Below the pieces are notes generated by a model. It worked only from the letters and a program-made list of their open reading frames with translations, made no database searches and was not told the origin of the DNA. The translations under genes were made by a program, and so were the position numbers. A stretch of 64,000 nt of DNA. It comes from Liolophura sinensis (lineage: Eukaryota; Mollusca; Polyplacophora; Chitonida; Chitonidae). The first letter of the stretch is position 1. The number at the start of each line of letters is the position of its first letter. Of this stretch, positions 34,101-49,100 are shown piece by piece. The stretch is from the NCBI RefSeq assembly GCF_032854445.1, contig NC_088301.1:46371116-46435115 (forward strand). The letters are read 5' to 3'.

Positions 34101-37100
34101 TCCGCAGCTCCCAGTCATTAAGAACCACAATTAATGCAGTGAATCCTGAGATACCCTTTCCGAGTCCCAAGTCATGACCCGTAATCTCTGCTCAAGTCTT
34201 CAGTACTATGCTCATTGTAAACGATGCCTGATAGTCTAGGGTCTAGAGTTTTTATATTAATAAGGTTTCTCCAAATTTAGCACGCAAGCTTTATGCAAGA
34301 CAGCATGAAACTTGTCTGTGCAGTTTACCATGGGAACAAGCATCAACTTTGCAACCATGTATTCTTTGTCTTTTGTTCTCGGGCAACAACTTTGCAACAA
34401 TGTATTGTTGATTCTTTGGTTCTCTGCTATCAGCCTAAGATCAAAGTCACCTAATCTCTGTGCTTGTCTTCAGTACTAGCTCATGGTAATTGATTCCTGA
34501 CAGTCAAGGGTACAAATCCATTAAGTTTCTTTCGTTTTTTTTTCTTCGTTTTTCGTTCTCAGTTTTAATATTCAGCGTACAATTTATGCAGAGTGTGTGG
34601 AGGCAGATGCCAAAATTGCTGTCCTTGATGGCTATACATATAGTCCAGCACTACTATCTGAGAGCAATATTTATTTTCCTTTCACTAGTCTTCACATTGG
34701 ACATTGTATCTAGCTAACATTCTGATCAGCTTGAACATGCTTATTTTATTTTCTTGATATTTAATGGTTTCTACCACAAACAACTTGCAAACTAAACAGG
34801 GTTAATAATCCTCAATGAACCATAACTTACACAGTGAGATATTCATGAAATGCTATATGTTGTCCACATGACATCGGGTGTGTCAATGTAAAGAACAGCA
34901 AAGTTTCAACTAGCTAGGATTGCAGTTTATGTGTATGATACGTACAATTTACAGAAATCCCAGTATTTCCTTCACTGATAAAAATGATATCTTCACTAGT
35001 TAGATATCACTTTTGTTATTACATTTTGCTATTACACTGCTGGAGACCTTGACCCATGACCCAGAGTTAACTTTAATGGAACTACTTTTGTACATGCTGT
35101 CTGCTGCATTCACGTTTGGATTTCACGTCTGCAGTGAAATCCTGGTGAACCACATCACAAGGCCATGCACTTTCGCGCAATATGTAGTTCTTCATTTCTT
35201 CTACAATTTTCTTCATAAACACCTATATTGCATTAGTATTGAGCACCTGGATGCAACAGAAAAACTGATACACGTTTATATACATGTAGAGAAAATGTCA
35301 GGATATAAATAATAAATAGAATATTGCACAGTGAAGGTTGAATACCATAAATATTGTTCTCTCGCATCAATGGGTTATCATTTCTACCTTTCACTAGAAC
35401 AATATTTATGGTATTCAACCTTCACTGTGCAATATTATCTATGTATTCTACCTCTCATGAGGACCAGAAACTGTTATGAATGCTTATTTGTATTTTACAG
35501 CTTAAAGTAACAGTAAGACCAATGCCAGAGAATCTGTCTGGGGAACTATATGAGTGTCAATTCAGTCCTGATAGAAGAACTGTACACGGGACCATATCTG
35601 GTAAAACTATCTCCTGTCCATTTCCAGAGAATTTGACTGGTCAGACATCAGGTATGTATAAGGGAAAAAGACAGTGATACCTAGATTGGTCATGTACATG
35701 TAGTATATTGTGGAGTATGTGAAATGCAAAGTACAGAAACAGAGAGGAGTGTGCTACAATGTTATTGAATTGCCCAAATATGCTTTACAAACCAACCAGA
35801 TTAACACATGTTGTGTTAACAGTCCATTGAGTTGCGGTGCAAGCATCATTTTCCACAGGGGGCCTCCCTGGCTCAGTTGGTTAGCGCGCTAGCGCAGCGT
35901 AATGACCCAGTAGACTCTCACTAATGCGGTCGATGTGAGTTCAAGTCCAACTCATGCTGGCTTCCTCTCCGGTCATACGTGGGAAGGTCTGCAGCAACCT
36001 GCGAATGGTCGTGGGTTTCCCCCGGGCTCTGCCCAGTTTCCACCCACCATAATATTGGCCGCTGTCGTATAAATGAAATATTCTTGAGTACGGCATAAAA
36101 TACCAATCAAATAAATAAATCCGATCCTGCAAGAACACCCAAAAATATTCCTTATAACTCTTCAGTATAACATTGCCAACTTTGACTAGCATCGTTTCAG
36201 ACTTGGTGGATTAAGGACTCCTGAAGTCAGGCATATACTGTAGTAGCATACTTCTGCCTGTGTACTGAAATTTGTTAATGACTCAGTACAGCTTACAGTG
36301 GCCATATAATCCTGTAGTCCTTGAGTATTTTTATACTAAAAAAGTGAGATTTGGACAAATCTCCAGTTTACTGTCACTATGTATCATTGCATACCCCCAG
36401 ATTCCTGTGACCTGTTCATTGAAATGTATTAAATGTTTTAACCTACCAGTTAATGAAATCAACTGAAGTTTTAAAAATGTTGTATCCTATTACCCATTCT
36501 ATGAGGATTTTACTATGATGATGAGACATAATAACCAGTTAGCATAACATTTTGTTTCACATTGCTGTCCCATTTATTGGATGCTGACACTTATGTAAAA
36601 ACATGACATAAACTAAAAATAAAAAAAAAAAATGTAACTAGAATCAGGATGTCCTAGATACACCTCTTCCAATGAGAATGGTAACATAAAATGTACTGCT
36701 TGTATTGAGTTTGCACACATGTAGAGCACAATAACACAAGGTGGATGGTCTGTGTGCATATTAAATATCCTGGCACCATAAATTACAAAATTCACGACTA
36801 GTTTGTTGTGTATTAGAATCAATATTAAACGAAATGTTAGGGGTGGTATCTCCACTAGTGCTGCATGTATTGCCCTGAAGCTTTTTATGCATATATAGCA
36901 CAATGACTCAAGTCACTGTGTACTGGGTACCATAAATTACCAAATTCGTGATTTCAGTACCTTATGTATTAAGCTGAAGTTTTTCATTGTTGCCACCGAC
37001 AGGAGAACTCTTTTGTGTCCTTGCTACATAATCTAAGTCTGAAAAGTGTTTTGCTCATTTGGGATCCCAAGCTCTGTTCCCCGAAACTCATTTGACAGGT

Positions 37101-40100
37101 TCAAAATGAGCCTAGATCAGCTTTTCGAAGCCATTTGAAGAAAAGGCTACAAAATCAGGAAACAAAAAGTTTAAGTATTTACATTCCATTGTTAGAAGCC
37201 ATTTATCCATACATTATGTGTTGATAAATAAATTCAATGTATTGGGGCTGGCAGTATATACTGTACAGCCAGATCCTAGATCTGTGATCTGTTTCATTCT
37301 TTCCAGTTTAGCTTTCAAGATTACATATCTGTACTCTTCCATTTAGTAACCTGGAGCTCGGTCCTTCCACATATGCTGTCCTCAGCATGTCAAAGCTGTA
37401 TGCAACAAAACCCTGTTTCTGTAATTCGTTTCAGTAGTTCATGCTTCATATCACCTGGTTACTCGTGAATAATGAAGACTATAATGTCACAATGAACAGA
37501 AATGTATCTCTAACATCAGCAACAAACCAAACTTTGCTAACACGCGGTTTCCAGTTTGAGTGGGTTGCACTCGGCATTATCAGGAAAAAGATAAGCTCAT
37601 GGAATGATTTGATTGAAACCAATGAGATGTACACCATCTAAAGGGCAATTGACATGGTTTCGGAATCTTAACTTTAATTGTGTGTTAATAATGAACAGAA
37701 ATGAACTATAATCAATTACGTTGAGGAAAAAGATGATCTTAATTATGGGAAGAGCAGCCGAGTCCACCTGAAAATGGCAGCTTGCGAAGTTCTAATGGTG
37801 TTCAAGTGGGTGCGTCGATTACATTTGTTATTTGTCATTATTATTCCCACATAATGAGGTGATGTGAATTCAGAATTACTTTAACATCAGGAGACACCTC
37901 TTTTTGCGTACAGCATTGGCACTTTCAAGACAGCACAGTTGACAGGACCGAGTTCCAGGTTAGTGAATGTAACGGTTCAGGTCCTAACCATAAATCCTAT
38001 GCCTATTGTGGCACAAAGATACGTGGATGGTGATTGGATGACTGGATCCTCAGGCTATGATACACGGAAAGTCCGCACATCTTCATCATAGTTTATTATC
38101 GTTGTAAGGCATTTTCCTCTCATGACCTGAACTGAGAACTATAATTTTATGCAGACGGAGTTATGTCATAAAATCATACCCCAATCATGGCACCATAATA
38201 CAGCAATGATAAGAGCAGATTTGCTCTCTGTCGGCCAGTCATTGGCGTATCATACTTTGACTGTCAGGCGACAAAGGAAGGAGGATTTAAGGCTGTAGGA
38301 TAGGCTCTACTGTAAATTTCATTTATCTCATTACATTTATAGTTTTTCCTATTTTGACAACATTAAGGGATGACAAAATTATCCCTGCCATAAAACAATG
38401 GACTATTATTCATTGACTGAATGTGGTCAAATGGGATATGAAGAATTGGGCGAAGCCCAAGTTGAATTTCACTTGTCGAGAACTGTCGAATTCCTGATAT
38501 CCCATCCCACAGCAAACACCATATATTTTGTTATACTGAAAGAACAGTGTACCCTTTTTGGGATAGACCTTAAAACAGTGAATTTGTACATTGATAGTGC
38601 AGCTATTACGTCAGTCTGATTACATTTACTTCTCAAACAAGTAGTGTAGTACTATTTGCCTGCAGATGTAAAATAAAGAAAACCATACATAGGTTTATGG
38701 AACCAAAAGCACTTTAATCAGTGTGAAACAGACATTGCACCAAGATTGATATCAATACAATTAGTGATAACGTTATTTAGGAAGACAAGTACATTTCTCT
38801 GTAAACTGGCTGCTTTGATAACATTTGCGACACAGAACATGCCCTACATACAGATGCCATTATCATTCTGTGGAACACCCTTTATCTCTACTTCAGTTAG
38901 ACTCAGGTTAGTAGCAGAAGTACCAAATCTGGTATCACAGTGCCATATCCTTGTATCTGATGAGGGATGAATCATGCCAGTATGATAAGAATGGATGCTT
39001 GTATCAGTGAGCCTTGCTACATCTAAAATTCGCCGAAAATTAAAATCATGCGTTTCTTTCAGTTTCCTGGAATGTGGCACTGTCCTTGGTATCAAGTATA
39101 ACCAGAAAGCCGTTTGTGAAAAATAGCTTGACCATTGTGGACTGCACTCAAGAGAAAAATTCGTAAGGGTCTTTGTTTCCTCTATGTACTTTTTGGTTGA
39201 ATGTTCTGCCCACTAGAGGCTTACTTGTATGTGATATAATCACCTTGATGAAAAGCTATATTGCACCTGCAGATGGTCGTGAGTTTCCTGCTGGCCCTGT
39301 CTGGTTTCCTTCTACTTCCTCCTACAATTCTGTCCGTTATCGTATGTGTGAAACATCAATCAAAGAACTAAATGAATTGAGTCATATTGTGACAGCAATA
39401 TCAGTGGATTATCCTCATTTTTACCCCTTACGCTTATTTCATTGTGTCATCATGATTTCTCTAAATTTATGGAAAGGAAATACATACTTTTCTTGCACAC
39501 AAGGTGGTTGTTTTTCATACTTCTGTCTTTTGACCATTTTATATGTCTTGCATAAATTTGCATATTAATGAGCATGATTTGAATTACTATCACTTTTTGT
39601 GGCTAAGTGTGGGTAGTTTATTTCCATTTCAGCTGCACAGCTTGTGTGTCTAAGTTTTCCTGTGTCTGGTGCATCTATGGAAATCACTGTACTTACAACC
39701 ATACTTTATGTGCTGACAAATTCGCTTCAAGTAGTAAGGTAAATATTACAGATATTCAAATTTTATCTATAAGTTTATAGAGCAATCAAACTGCCCAAAT
39801 CACAGACTAAATTCAGTCAACATTATGCTATCTAAGTTCAAATAGATCATGAGATTGTAGACTGACAGATCTTGTTAGACAACCAGAGTTAAGTGTCTAA
39901 CTTTGATTTATGAGACCATGTTGTAATTCAGGTAAGTCGGTTGATTCAGGTGTTTAGTTTTACATCACAATTGAGTTTTGTGGGTCCCTTGGTGAGGTGC
40001 ACTGATGCACTAATATATGGTGAATGAAATATAATTTTGTTTAACAAAGTGTATATCTAAAGGCAAAGTTAATGTAATGAGATATTATTTTTGGTGTTCA

Positions 40101-43100
40101 AGCTTATGTTTTTTTCAGTAGGGTATCGCCGTACCTTCCAGACAAACTTTAGGTCATTTGCCTGAATAAGTGAAATTTTCTTATGTAAATGTGCCCAGCA
40201 GGAAATATTAATGTGGGGTCAATAGGTAAATAACATGACATGAAGTTAGGAGACCTATCAAAAGGCACTTACATTGTTGAGTATATATGATTTTGATTTT
40301 ATCGTTATTAGCATCATGGAGGAAAATGTCCACAGTTAACTCCGTATAGGAAGGCAATCCCTAACAAGAAACGAGAGAGTATTAGTATTGATGGAAATCA
40401 TTTTCCTGAGCCAAAGGTAAGTTATTATCAAATTTTATATCTAGTTAAACTCAAATATGTGTCACCAACGTGACAGCTGCAATGTAAACATGTAGTATTA
40501 TTTATAATATCTTTGTTTATCAAAGTCAATTCTGTCCATTTGCAATGAAACTCTCCTTACCCAGGCAATGTAACAAATTGCTTTTACATGTAGTTGCCTT
40601 ATCATGTCAAAGTATCTTCTCCATTGAAAAGACAGGGGTAGAAAGGTCTCTTTAAAGCTGCCTGTCAGAGACAGGTAGGGTTTTTTTGTACCTGTCACCT
40701 ACAGATATCTACCTGTTTCCATTAGCCTGACCTTTAGGAAGTCTATAATTTGTCCTAGCTGTACTGATGGTCATTGTCGCATTTTATGAACACATAATTT
40801 TCAGGTGGGCAAAATCATTTTCTGTCAACATGGTCACCTACATGGCAAAGCAAAATCAGCCACCATGTAACAAGAATATGTGGTTTCAGCAGCATTTTCC
40901 CTTTTATTCATTATTTGGGCCCGGGCTTCTGCACTGCCTATACTTATTTGCTAGAGTTCATCCTGTTTTTGTGCATGTACATGAGCTTCCCATTCAAGGT
41001 AACAACCAAGGAAAAGCATTGGAAAAGTCTGTGCGGGAGTAGATTTATATGTGTGTATCTTGAGTTGCTCCCTTGTCCATCTGTGATGCAAGGTGAAGTC
41101 CTCGAGCAAGAATAGTTAGCAATGCAGTCCTAAAGATTTACACTTTGGGGCGATAGTAAGAGGACAGGGCTATAAATAATGACTTTTTAAAAAAAAAAAA
41201 AAAGATTTAATTTATATGACGGTGGCCAGTAGCTTGCACCGACTCTAGATGCAATCGTGAGAGACTCCTGAGCAATGTGTGACACTTCAATTTTTGATTG
41301 ATTCACTGCTCTGCATTGACTGTTCTCTAGTTCTGAGGTGCTGTGGTTTCTTTCGGTCTCAGAATTGAAAGTGTAAATACGATTCTCTCATTGACAACAG
41401 TCTTGTCTACTAAACAGTGTTGATTTGTTTGGATCGTAAATAACAAAGTTGTGTGACAATATTTAGATTATGGGAACGTCAAGTAAATATACGCAAAGAC
41501 TTCACAAACATAGACATGCATGGATAATGAATTAAACATAATTGTAAACTTATTGAGCCTACCTGTTGCTGTGACGTGAATTTTTTTATGACCTGTCGCC
41601 GATAAAAACTGCCTGTAGCAGACAGGTAGACAGGGTTTTTTTTATTGACCCCTGAAATATCACACTAAAAAGAATAGAAGGTTGATTACAATTTAACGTT
41701 ATGTGCCGGATCAAATGCACCAAAAGAAGAACTCTGAATATCTAATATCATAACATGAATGGTCTTACGTTAGGTTTTTCACATAAACATTAATAATTGA
41801 TAATAGGTTTGAAGATCTGTACAGATGTCATTAAATTCATCAATAGGAAACCAAAACTTAATCTGTAGTTCATCAGCTGAGTAAGATCAAAAGTTCCAAA
41901 AACATTTTAAGAAAAGTAATAATCCTTATTTGATTGCATGTTTAAGCAGATTATTATATAATTTGATGAAGAAAACGACCGTTTACATTGTTAGAGGATG
42001 TCATGGTTATACCTTAAAATTTATTTAATACTTAAATTACAGCAAATTAAAAAAAAAAATATGCATTTGTTTAATACTATCAGAAGTGACATTGTGCATG
42101 TTCTCTTCTGTCGCAAAATCCTCAGAATTATACTTCATGTGCTAAAAATGTAACACTTAAACATTTACCTGCAAAACTAAGCATTCTTTCAATGAAGAGA
42201 TGAAAATCTGTACCAAACACACAAAGTTTATCTCAAAATGTGAATTATCTTCCAAGACACAAACGTAAAGATGTAAAAAATTTGTCAAGTTAAAGTACAT
42301 GTACCATGATCCAGAAATTAGTCCAAGACACATAAGACACAAGTCAAGAAATCATTGGACTATTCCACGTGATGTCAAGTTTAGGTAGGAAAAGATAGAT
42401 AAAATCAAGTCAAATCTTGTCTTGGAGATTTTTAGTCTTGGCAGGAGTTAATAATTTTTCTTGACATAATAATATCTGGACAATATTTTGTCTTTTGGAG
42501 TTGTTCTCTTGGATTGAAAAATGTTTATTTTGCACACACTTCTGTTAAAACCAAAAAAACTGGGGTGCATGTATTTATAAATTTTGCTACAATAGTGATT
42601 TTTTTAAATTGAAAGGAAACTAAAGTTTTGTAGTAATATTTCTTGATTAAAATTTTTTCTGCTTTCATATTCTGTGTTAAAGAGGTAATGAGTGAGTCAA
42701 TACATGAAAATATAAAGGCAACACAATTGTTTTTGCAATAGCTCACAAGATAATGCTCTGATTTTCGTGAATATAGTACAGTGGGATGGCCAAGAGCAAA
42801 ACCTTACACCAGTAGGCCAGCAGTCCCCCAAAACCCAAGAGTTGTTGATTTCGCTAATTTGACCGTCAGGCAAGCTTGGCCGTATCTGCAGTATATTCAG
42901 TGATCTGTAAGGTCTTCCCTGGCACTCCTTACCCTCAGGTGTACAAAAGGTCACCTGACCATGTGTAACACCCTACAACCAGAACCGCCATATTCACCTC
43001 CTCCACCTCCGTGGCCGTCTGATGCCCGTCACTGTTACAGCTAATGAAACAGTCGGCTGCATAATAACCAGATTTGAGCTCGGTTCGGAATTCCCTCAGA

Positions 43101-46100
43101 GAAGCGAAATTGCAAGCCCATAGACTACTCTGGCGCCCAGTAGTTGCCCAATTTGTCCGGTGCCATGGTGTAACATTTCAGCACGACAATGCCCGTCAAA
43201 ATGTTGCTGCTGTAAGAAGAGCAATTCTTCAGGCTGAAAATGTTGATGTGCTGGACTGGCCAGCATATTCACCTGAACAAGAATGGGTCACAATTCACCA
43301 TGTTTATCAGGCCTATGTGTTAATGATGTGTAACAGTGCAGCAGGCAAGCAGCGAATATTCTTGGTACTGAAGTGGGGAATTTCCCAAACTTACCCTTTC
43401 CCTATTCCCCTACCTGCCTTAGCGTTACCATCGGTTGTCCGTTTCCATCAGTTATGGAAATGTATTGCTAAGAGTCTATTTTATGCCTCCCTGAAAAACG
43501 GTATTGAAAGAAATTTTCATAATGCAGTTAGTTGTATCAAAATTTTTGGGTGTTCTTTCATATATTTGTTCAGTAATAGTTCGTCACAAACTTGCTGCAA
43601 CTTTGCCCACCAGTAGCCAGTTTCTGTAAGGGCAGTAAAGAATGAAGGCTGCAAAGGTAGCTACTTCACTGCATCCATCATTCAAAAACAAGAAAGATTG
43701 TATATTTCATATATATCATATTTTCAGACAAAAAACTCCTACCACTGTGAGATTCATATGAAAGAACAAGTGAAATCTGTGTCTGCGGAGTTTGAAAATA
43801 CCACAAGAGTAAAGTGCAACTCTCACTTGGTAAGAAATTTCAGTACACTGTACTTTTTTCTTTTGTGATAGGTATAAGTCATGGGATTTTCTGTAGCAAA
43901 ATATTCATTTCCCAGATTCCATGGCAACAATGAAGGCTACAGCTTTTCACTGTTGCTAAACTGGCTAAGAGCTGGTTTATATCTTTCTTATATTCATCAA
44001 GTCTGTCACCAGCTGACAGGCCTAAGTACCATTTGGGTTGACTTTATTTCCATTAAATATGGTACATAATTTGAAAAAGTTCAAAACTTTTCAAGATATG
44101 TTTTCATTTGAAGGACAGTAAATTTATTTCATAATTCATGCCTTTAGTTTCGCAGTAAATATTCCCAAACACAATCTTTTTGTATTATTAGTCTGTAAAC
44201 CGCATTGAAAAATGACTTGATTTTCACTCCAAAAGCCCCTTTTGAAATCATGTTGAGATCCGGACTCATTGTGCTTTGCCTTAGATACAATTATGGTATC
44301 AAAATAAGAAGAGCTACTAAAAGCTGCCAATATCCATTGTGTTATATTTATGCCTTACAATGGTCTCAGTGATTTATAAGTCAGTTAATATTGTAAGGGT
44401 GCCACTGTCGGAGAGTAAAGATTAGAAACAACTGGCTTGTTTAACTCTCAGGTCAGCGATAGGCCTTACACAAGATGAAATAAAGAAACACAAAGACGCT
44501 TGAATGAGTTTAATACATATATTTTAACAAAATAGACAAATGATACAAATAATATACAAATATATGTATGTATATATATATGTATATATAGTGTTTAACA
44601 GTGTCCAAATGTGGATGAAATATTCTGGCTTCTAAAGGCGTAAAATCAACTCAACTATAGAATCCACAGTTAAGATAAATTCCCCAATCTATAGATGATA
44701 GTCTGATGAATGGTTTATTCCTCATCTACCTGTGAATGTGTAACTTCTAAAAGTGGACGGGTTGACAGTAGCATCCGTGATGCCGAGCTGTCCTTGGAAA
44801 CATACACAAAGTCACTTTCAGGGAAACTGTAATGAAATGTACCGAATGGCTCAAAGAGACAATGAGCGATACAAGCTCCAAAATAACATCTCCAAAAAAT
44901 AGCAAATGGCGAAAAACACAAGCTCACAAATTGCTGCGTACAGGAAATGGAGAACAAATAACGAATGTCGAATGGCGTGAAAGCCGATATCTCCAAACCC
45001 AGGAAAATCCTTCACAGTGAATGACAGTAAATGTGATTGCTCTTAAATGGACTTAAGTAAATCTGCTCATATGTGGACTTATTTTGACTGCAAGCTTCAC
45101 AGCTCTGTTGCTCATTTTTATAGACTGACGTATAAAGGAAATTCGAATTGGTTTGATTGTAAACATGTTTACAACACTGATACATATTTCCAGAATGTCT
45201 ACCCGACGAACAATGACACTGAACTCATAAACACTAAAGCCTTGAGAAAACTCGACTGAGTTACAGCACAGACTATAACGTAAAGGAATGGGAAAGTGGA
45301 GGTCAGTCAATGACTTGGGAAGAAATAAAGATACAATGTTTAAAGACGGGGTTCATAACAAAATATGTTTCAAATGTCTTGTTGTTTAGTTTCAGTATCA
45401 GGAGAAGTCTGGTGAATTGAATGGAACGATTTGGCTGGTATGGAACAGCAGCAATAGTTTAGTAGTTAAAGGCCATATCAGTGGTAAGTGTGATATCATA
45501 ATCTATAATTCAGTTAATTGTCAATGTTTATAGTTATTCAGTGTCATCAAGGGTAACTATAACGGATAAATCCAGCCTGAGATAAAAGGAATCATTATGC
45601 CTAATTCTAAAGTACAGCTGATTATGTATTTTTTTACCCTTCAACCAGCTTTTGTGTGTTGAAATTATCATTTTATATTACAGGCTGAGTGTCTCAGAAA
45701 CTTTAAATTTGCACAGGGATTCACTAGCAGGATCCAAAGACTGAAAATGGACTTAAATAAATAGGGTAATTAAATCACCTAGGTGGGTTGCCCCCGGGGC
45801 TCTGGCCTGTTTCCTCCCAACATAAGTCTCGTCGTCATCGTATAGGCGAAATATTCTTGAGTATGGTATAAAACAAAAATCAAGTTGAAAAAAAAAAATA
45901 GAGGTGTAAACCCTGTGAAAGTGAAAAATAGAAACCATACCATCATGACCACAAGACATTTATGTTTAGTTAACAATGAACTAGATCGCCATTTAAACTG
46001 GGGTCATTAATGTTATGGATTCTGTGGCAACCAACATACTCATGAGTCCAGTGGATCTGATGTCCTTTGAAGCATGTTTGAACAATGCAAAAACAGCCAT

Positions 46101-49100
46101 GTGAATAAGAATTAGTCATGCTTTCATGATTTCTGTTTACTATATACACCAGCACTATACACCAGGTAAGAGTTTGTTGAACAGTTCCACAGTGGCCTGG
46201 GATGCTAATCTCCATGAATAGAACAAAGAAATCGTGTCAGACAATACCCTGTAAATAGAAATATTGTTGTAGCATACTGGATTTGTCACCTTTAAATCTC
46301 ATGTTTGCTAGGTAGATTCTAATCATGAATATTTCCCTAGAATGAATGAAGATAAATTTGGATGAATTTAATAACTTATCATTAATCACTTTGAACGAAT
46401 TTAATCATTTATCTTCAGTATGACATAACTTATAGCTCAAAATCACACGGACAATAATTCATATCAGCACACAATATTTGCCTGCAAATGTCTCCAATTC
46501 AAATAAAAACATGCCAGAGGTTTACCCCAGACACTCCAGTTTCATCCACGCATACGAGGTGGAAACCAGGTATATGTGTTCAGCATGGAATAATATGTGT
46601 TCTCTGAATTTGGCTGCTTATAGTGACAGTGTACAAGTGTGAGTTTTTGGGCACTGACTGCAGTACCTGTGGAAGTTACACCAAAGACTTCCGACCCAAG
46701 AAGGACTACAAGTGTCGGTGGTGCAGAGGGGATTCCCAAAACAGATGTCGGTATTCCACTTGTCCCCGGGGTGTCATGAGCTGTCCTTCTCCGGTCATCT
46801 CACAGGTAAGCAATTGACTATTCTGATTGAATTCATCCAAATTTATTTTCAGTATAACATAACTAGTTAGCCTTTAATACACTGGAGCGGCTCGCATAAA
46901 ATGATCATAGGTTAAGTTGATAGTAACTACCATGGAGACACATGTTAAAGATGGTAGTTACAGTCAGCGTAGGCTACAATGGCTTTGTGTAAACGACCCC
47001 AGAAATAAATTGGTACTATGCAGCACAAACATGATGTCTCTTAAACTTGTAAAGCAAGATTCTTTGAACTTGTAGCACATGTGCACCTATTCCTGTATGT
47101 CATTTAGGAGAACCTTATTTTGTTTTATCGACTATTTGATTATGACATATTTTTCCAAGGTCGTTTGACCTTTGCCTCCATAAGGACACTATGTTCATGT
47201 ATCACTTGAAACTGTGTTTGTGGGAAAGGTTTATTAAGCGCATTGCAATGTATTCCTTTTTTTGTTTTATTTATGCATGAGATTTTACTTGAAACTAATA
47301 CGTGAGTATTTTACTTGAAACTTACACATGAGTATTTTACTCGAAACTTACAAGTGAGTATTTTACTTGAAACTTACACATGAGTATTTTACTTGAAACT
47401 TACACATGAGTATTTTACTTGAAACTAATACGTGAGTATTTTACTCGAAACTTACACATGAGTATTTTACTTGAAACTAATACGTGAGTATTTTACTTGA
47501 AACTTACACATGAGTATTTTACTTGAAACTAATACGTGAGTATTTTACTTGAAACTAATACGTGAGTATTTTACTCGAAACTTACACATGAGTATTTTAC
47601 TTGAAACTAATACGTGAGTATTTTACTTGAAACTTACACATGAGTATTTTACTCGAAACTTACACATGAGTATTTTACTCGAAACTTATTCATACTACTT
47701 GAAATTTATTAACGAGTATTTTACTTCAGTATTATTCGTGACTATTTTACCTGAAACTTATACCTGACTACAGTGATTCATAGACGTCCGAATTTTTCAA
47801 ACCGAAACTATATAGTTTTATTTTTAACAAATTGAGTTAAAAAAAAAAATTTACCAACCAATTTGGAGTCCATCTCATGTTAAATATATTTTACAAACCA
47901 AGCTAAATTTTATGTTTTATTGTGCCATTATCTGAATATTTCTGATAACGTCCATTTTATAGCTAGGAATGAAGTACATGTAAATACAATTAATACAGCA
48001 ACTTATTTTGAACAAATGTGAGGATTTCTTTTCATCTTTAAATACTATTTACTTAATACTTCAATTTTGTTTTAAATGTACTTTTTCTGCTTTATTTTCC
48101 ATGAGAAAATGGCATTTTGTTTAGCTCAACCTTCTCAGTTCTGTATTTATTTTTTGCCCAATTTGAGAGGCATCATATTGCATTAGGCTTCCTTCAAAGT
48201 GACGTTTATTTCACACAAAAATAGTAGAAAAAGACTTCTCACCTTTTTCTCCCTGACTGAATAAACATCCAAATTCTGATCTGAATGGATTTTTGTATAA
48301 TATTCGTTATAATATTCACTTTCCTATTTTACCAACCGAATATTGGTTTGTAAAATCGACGTGTATGAATCCCCGGAGTATTTCCCCCTACAGGAAACTT
48401 GGGTTGCCTATGTGTTTCCTGCGTTATGACATTTGATGGAATATATATAACACTTTTTATATTAAATGTTTTTGGTACATTGTAGGGTGAAAGCACCAAG
48501 ATGTGAGATCTTAAAAATTGATGGAAAATTTGTCTGTTTACCTCTCCTTTGTTATATTGTTAGGTAACACCAACCTCTACTCATAACCAAGGGGGTACTT
48601 TAGTTACCATCAGAGGACGAGAGCTGGGCAGGGGCATCCAGGATGTGAAAAGTGTAACATTAGCAGGTCATCAGTGTGATGTGGAAGGCATGAATGTTTC
48701 ATTTAGGTATGGTCTTTTTTGGAATAGATCTGTGTCTAATAATGTAGATAAAATAAGTAGATTTGCCCAAATTGAAATTATTAACAGTATGTACAATTCC
48801 GTTTTAAAAAATATCAAGAAAGTCAATAATGCATCCTTATAAACATAAGCAGCTGCGATCATGAAAATCCAGAATTTGAATTACTACCTATTTTAAGATT
48901 CATTGTATACGTGTATCATGATCTTTGCTGTTGTCCAGTGTACATGTAACTGCTTATATGCATACTGTGAGTTCAAGTCCAGCCCGTGTTGGCTTCCTCA
49001 CCTGCCGTACGTAAGAAGGTCGGTCAGCAACCTGCAGATGGTCATGGGTTTCCCGTGAGCTGTGCCCGGTTTCCTCCCACCATAATGCTGGCCGCGGTCG

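Noticed and set aside
38398-38619. 73-residue frame in plexin intron 6
   Set aside because: No plexin similarity, no splice signals at fitting positions, and the flanking exons already join in phase.
43291-43616. Downstream part of the 180-residue frame at 43074-43616
   Set aside because: Only the Tc1-like first third is recognisable; the remainder is a chance extension into intron DNA.
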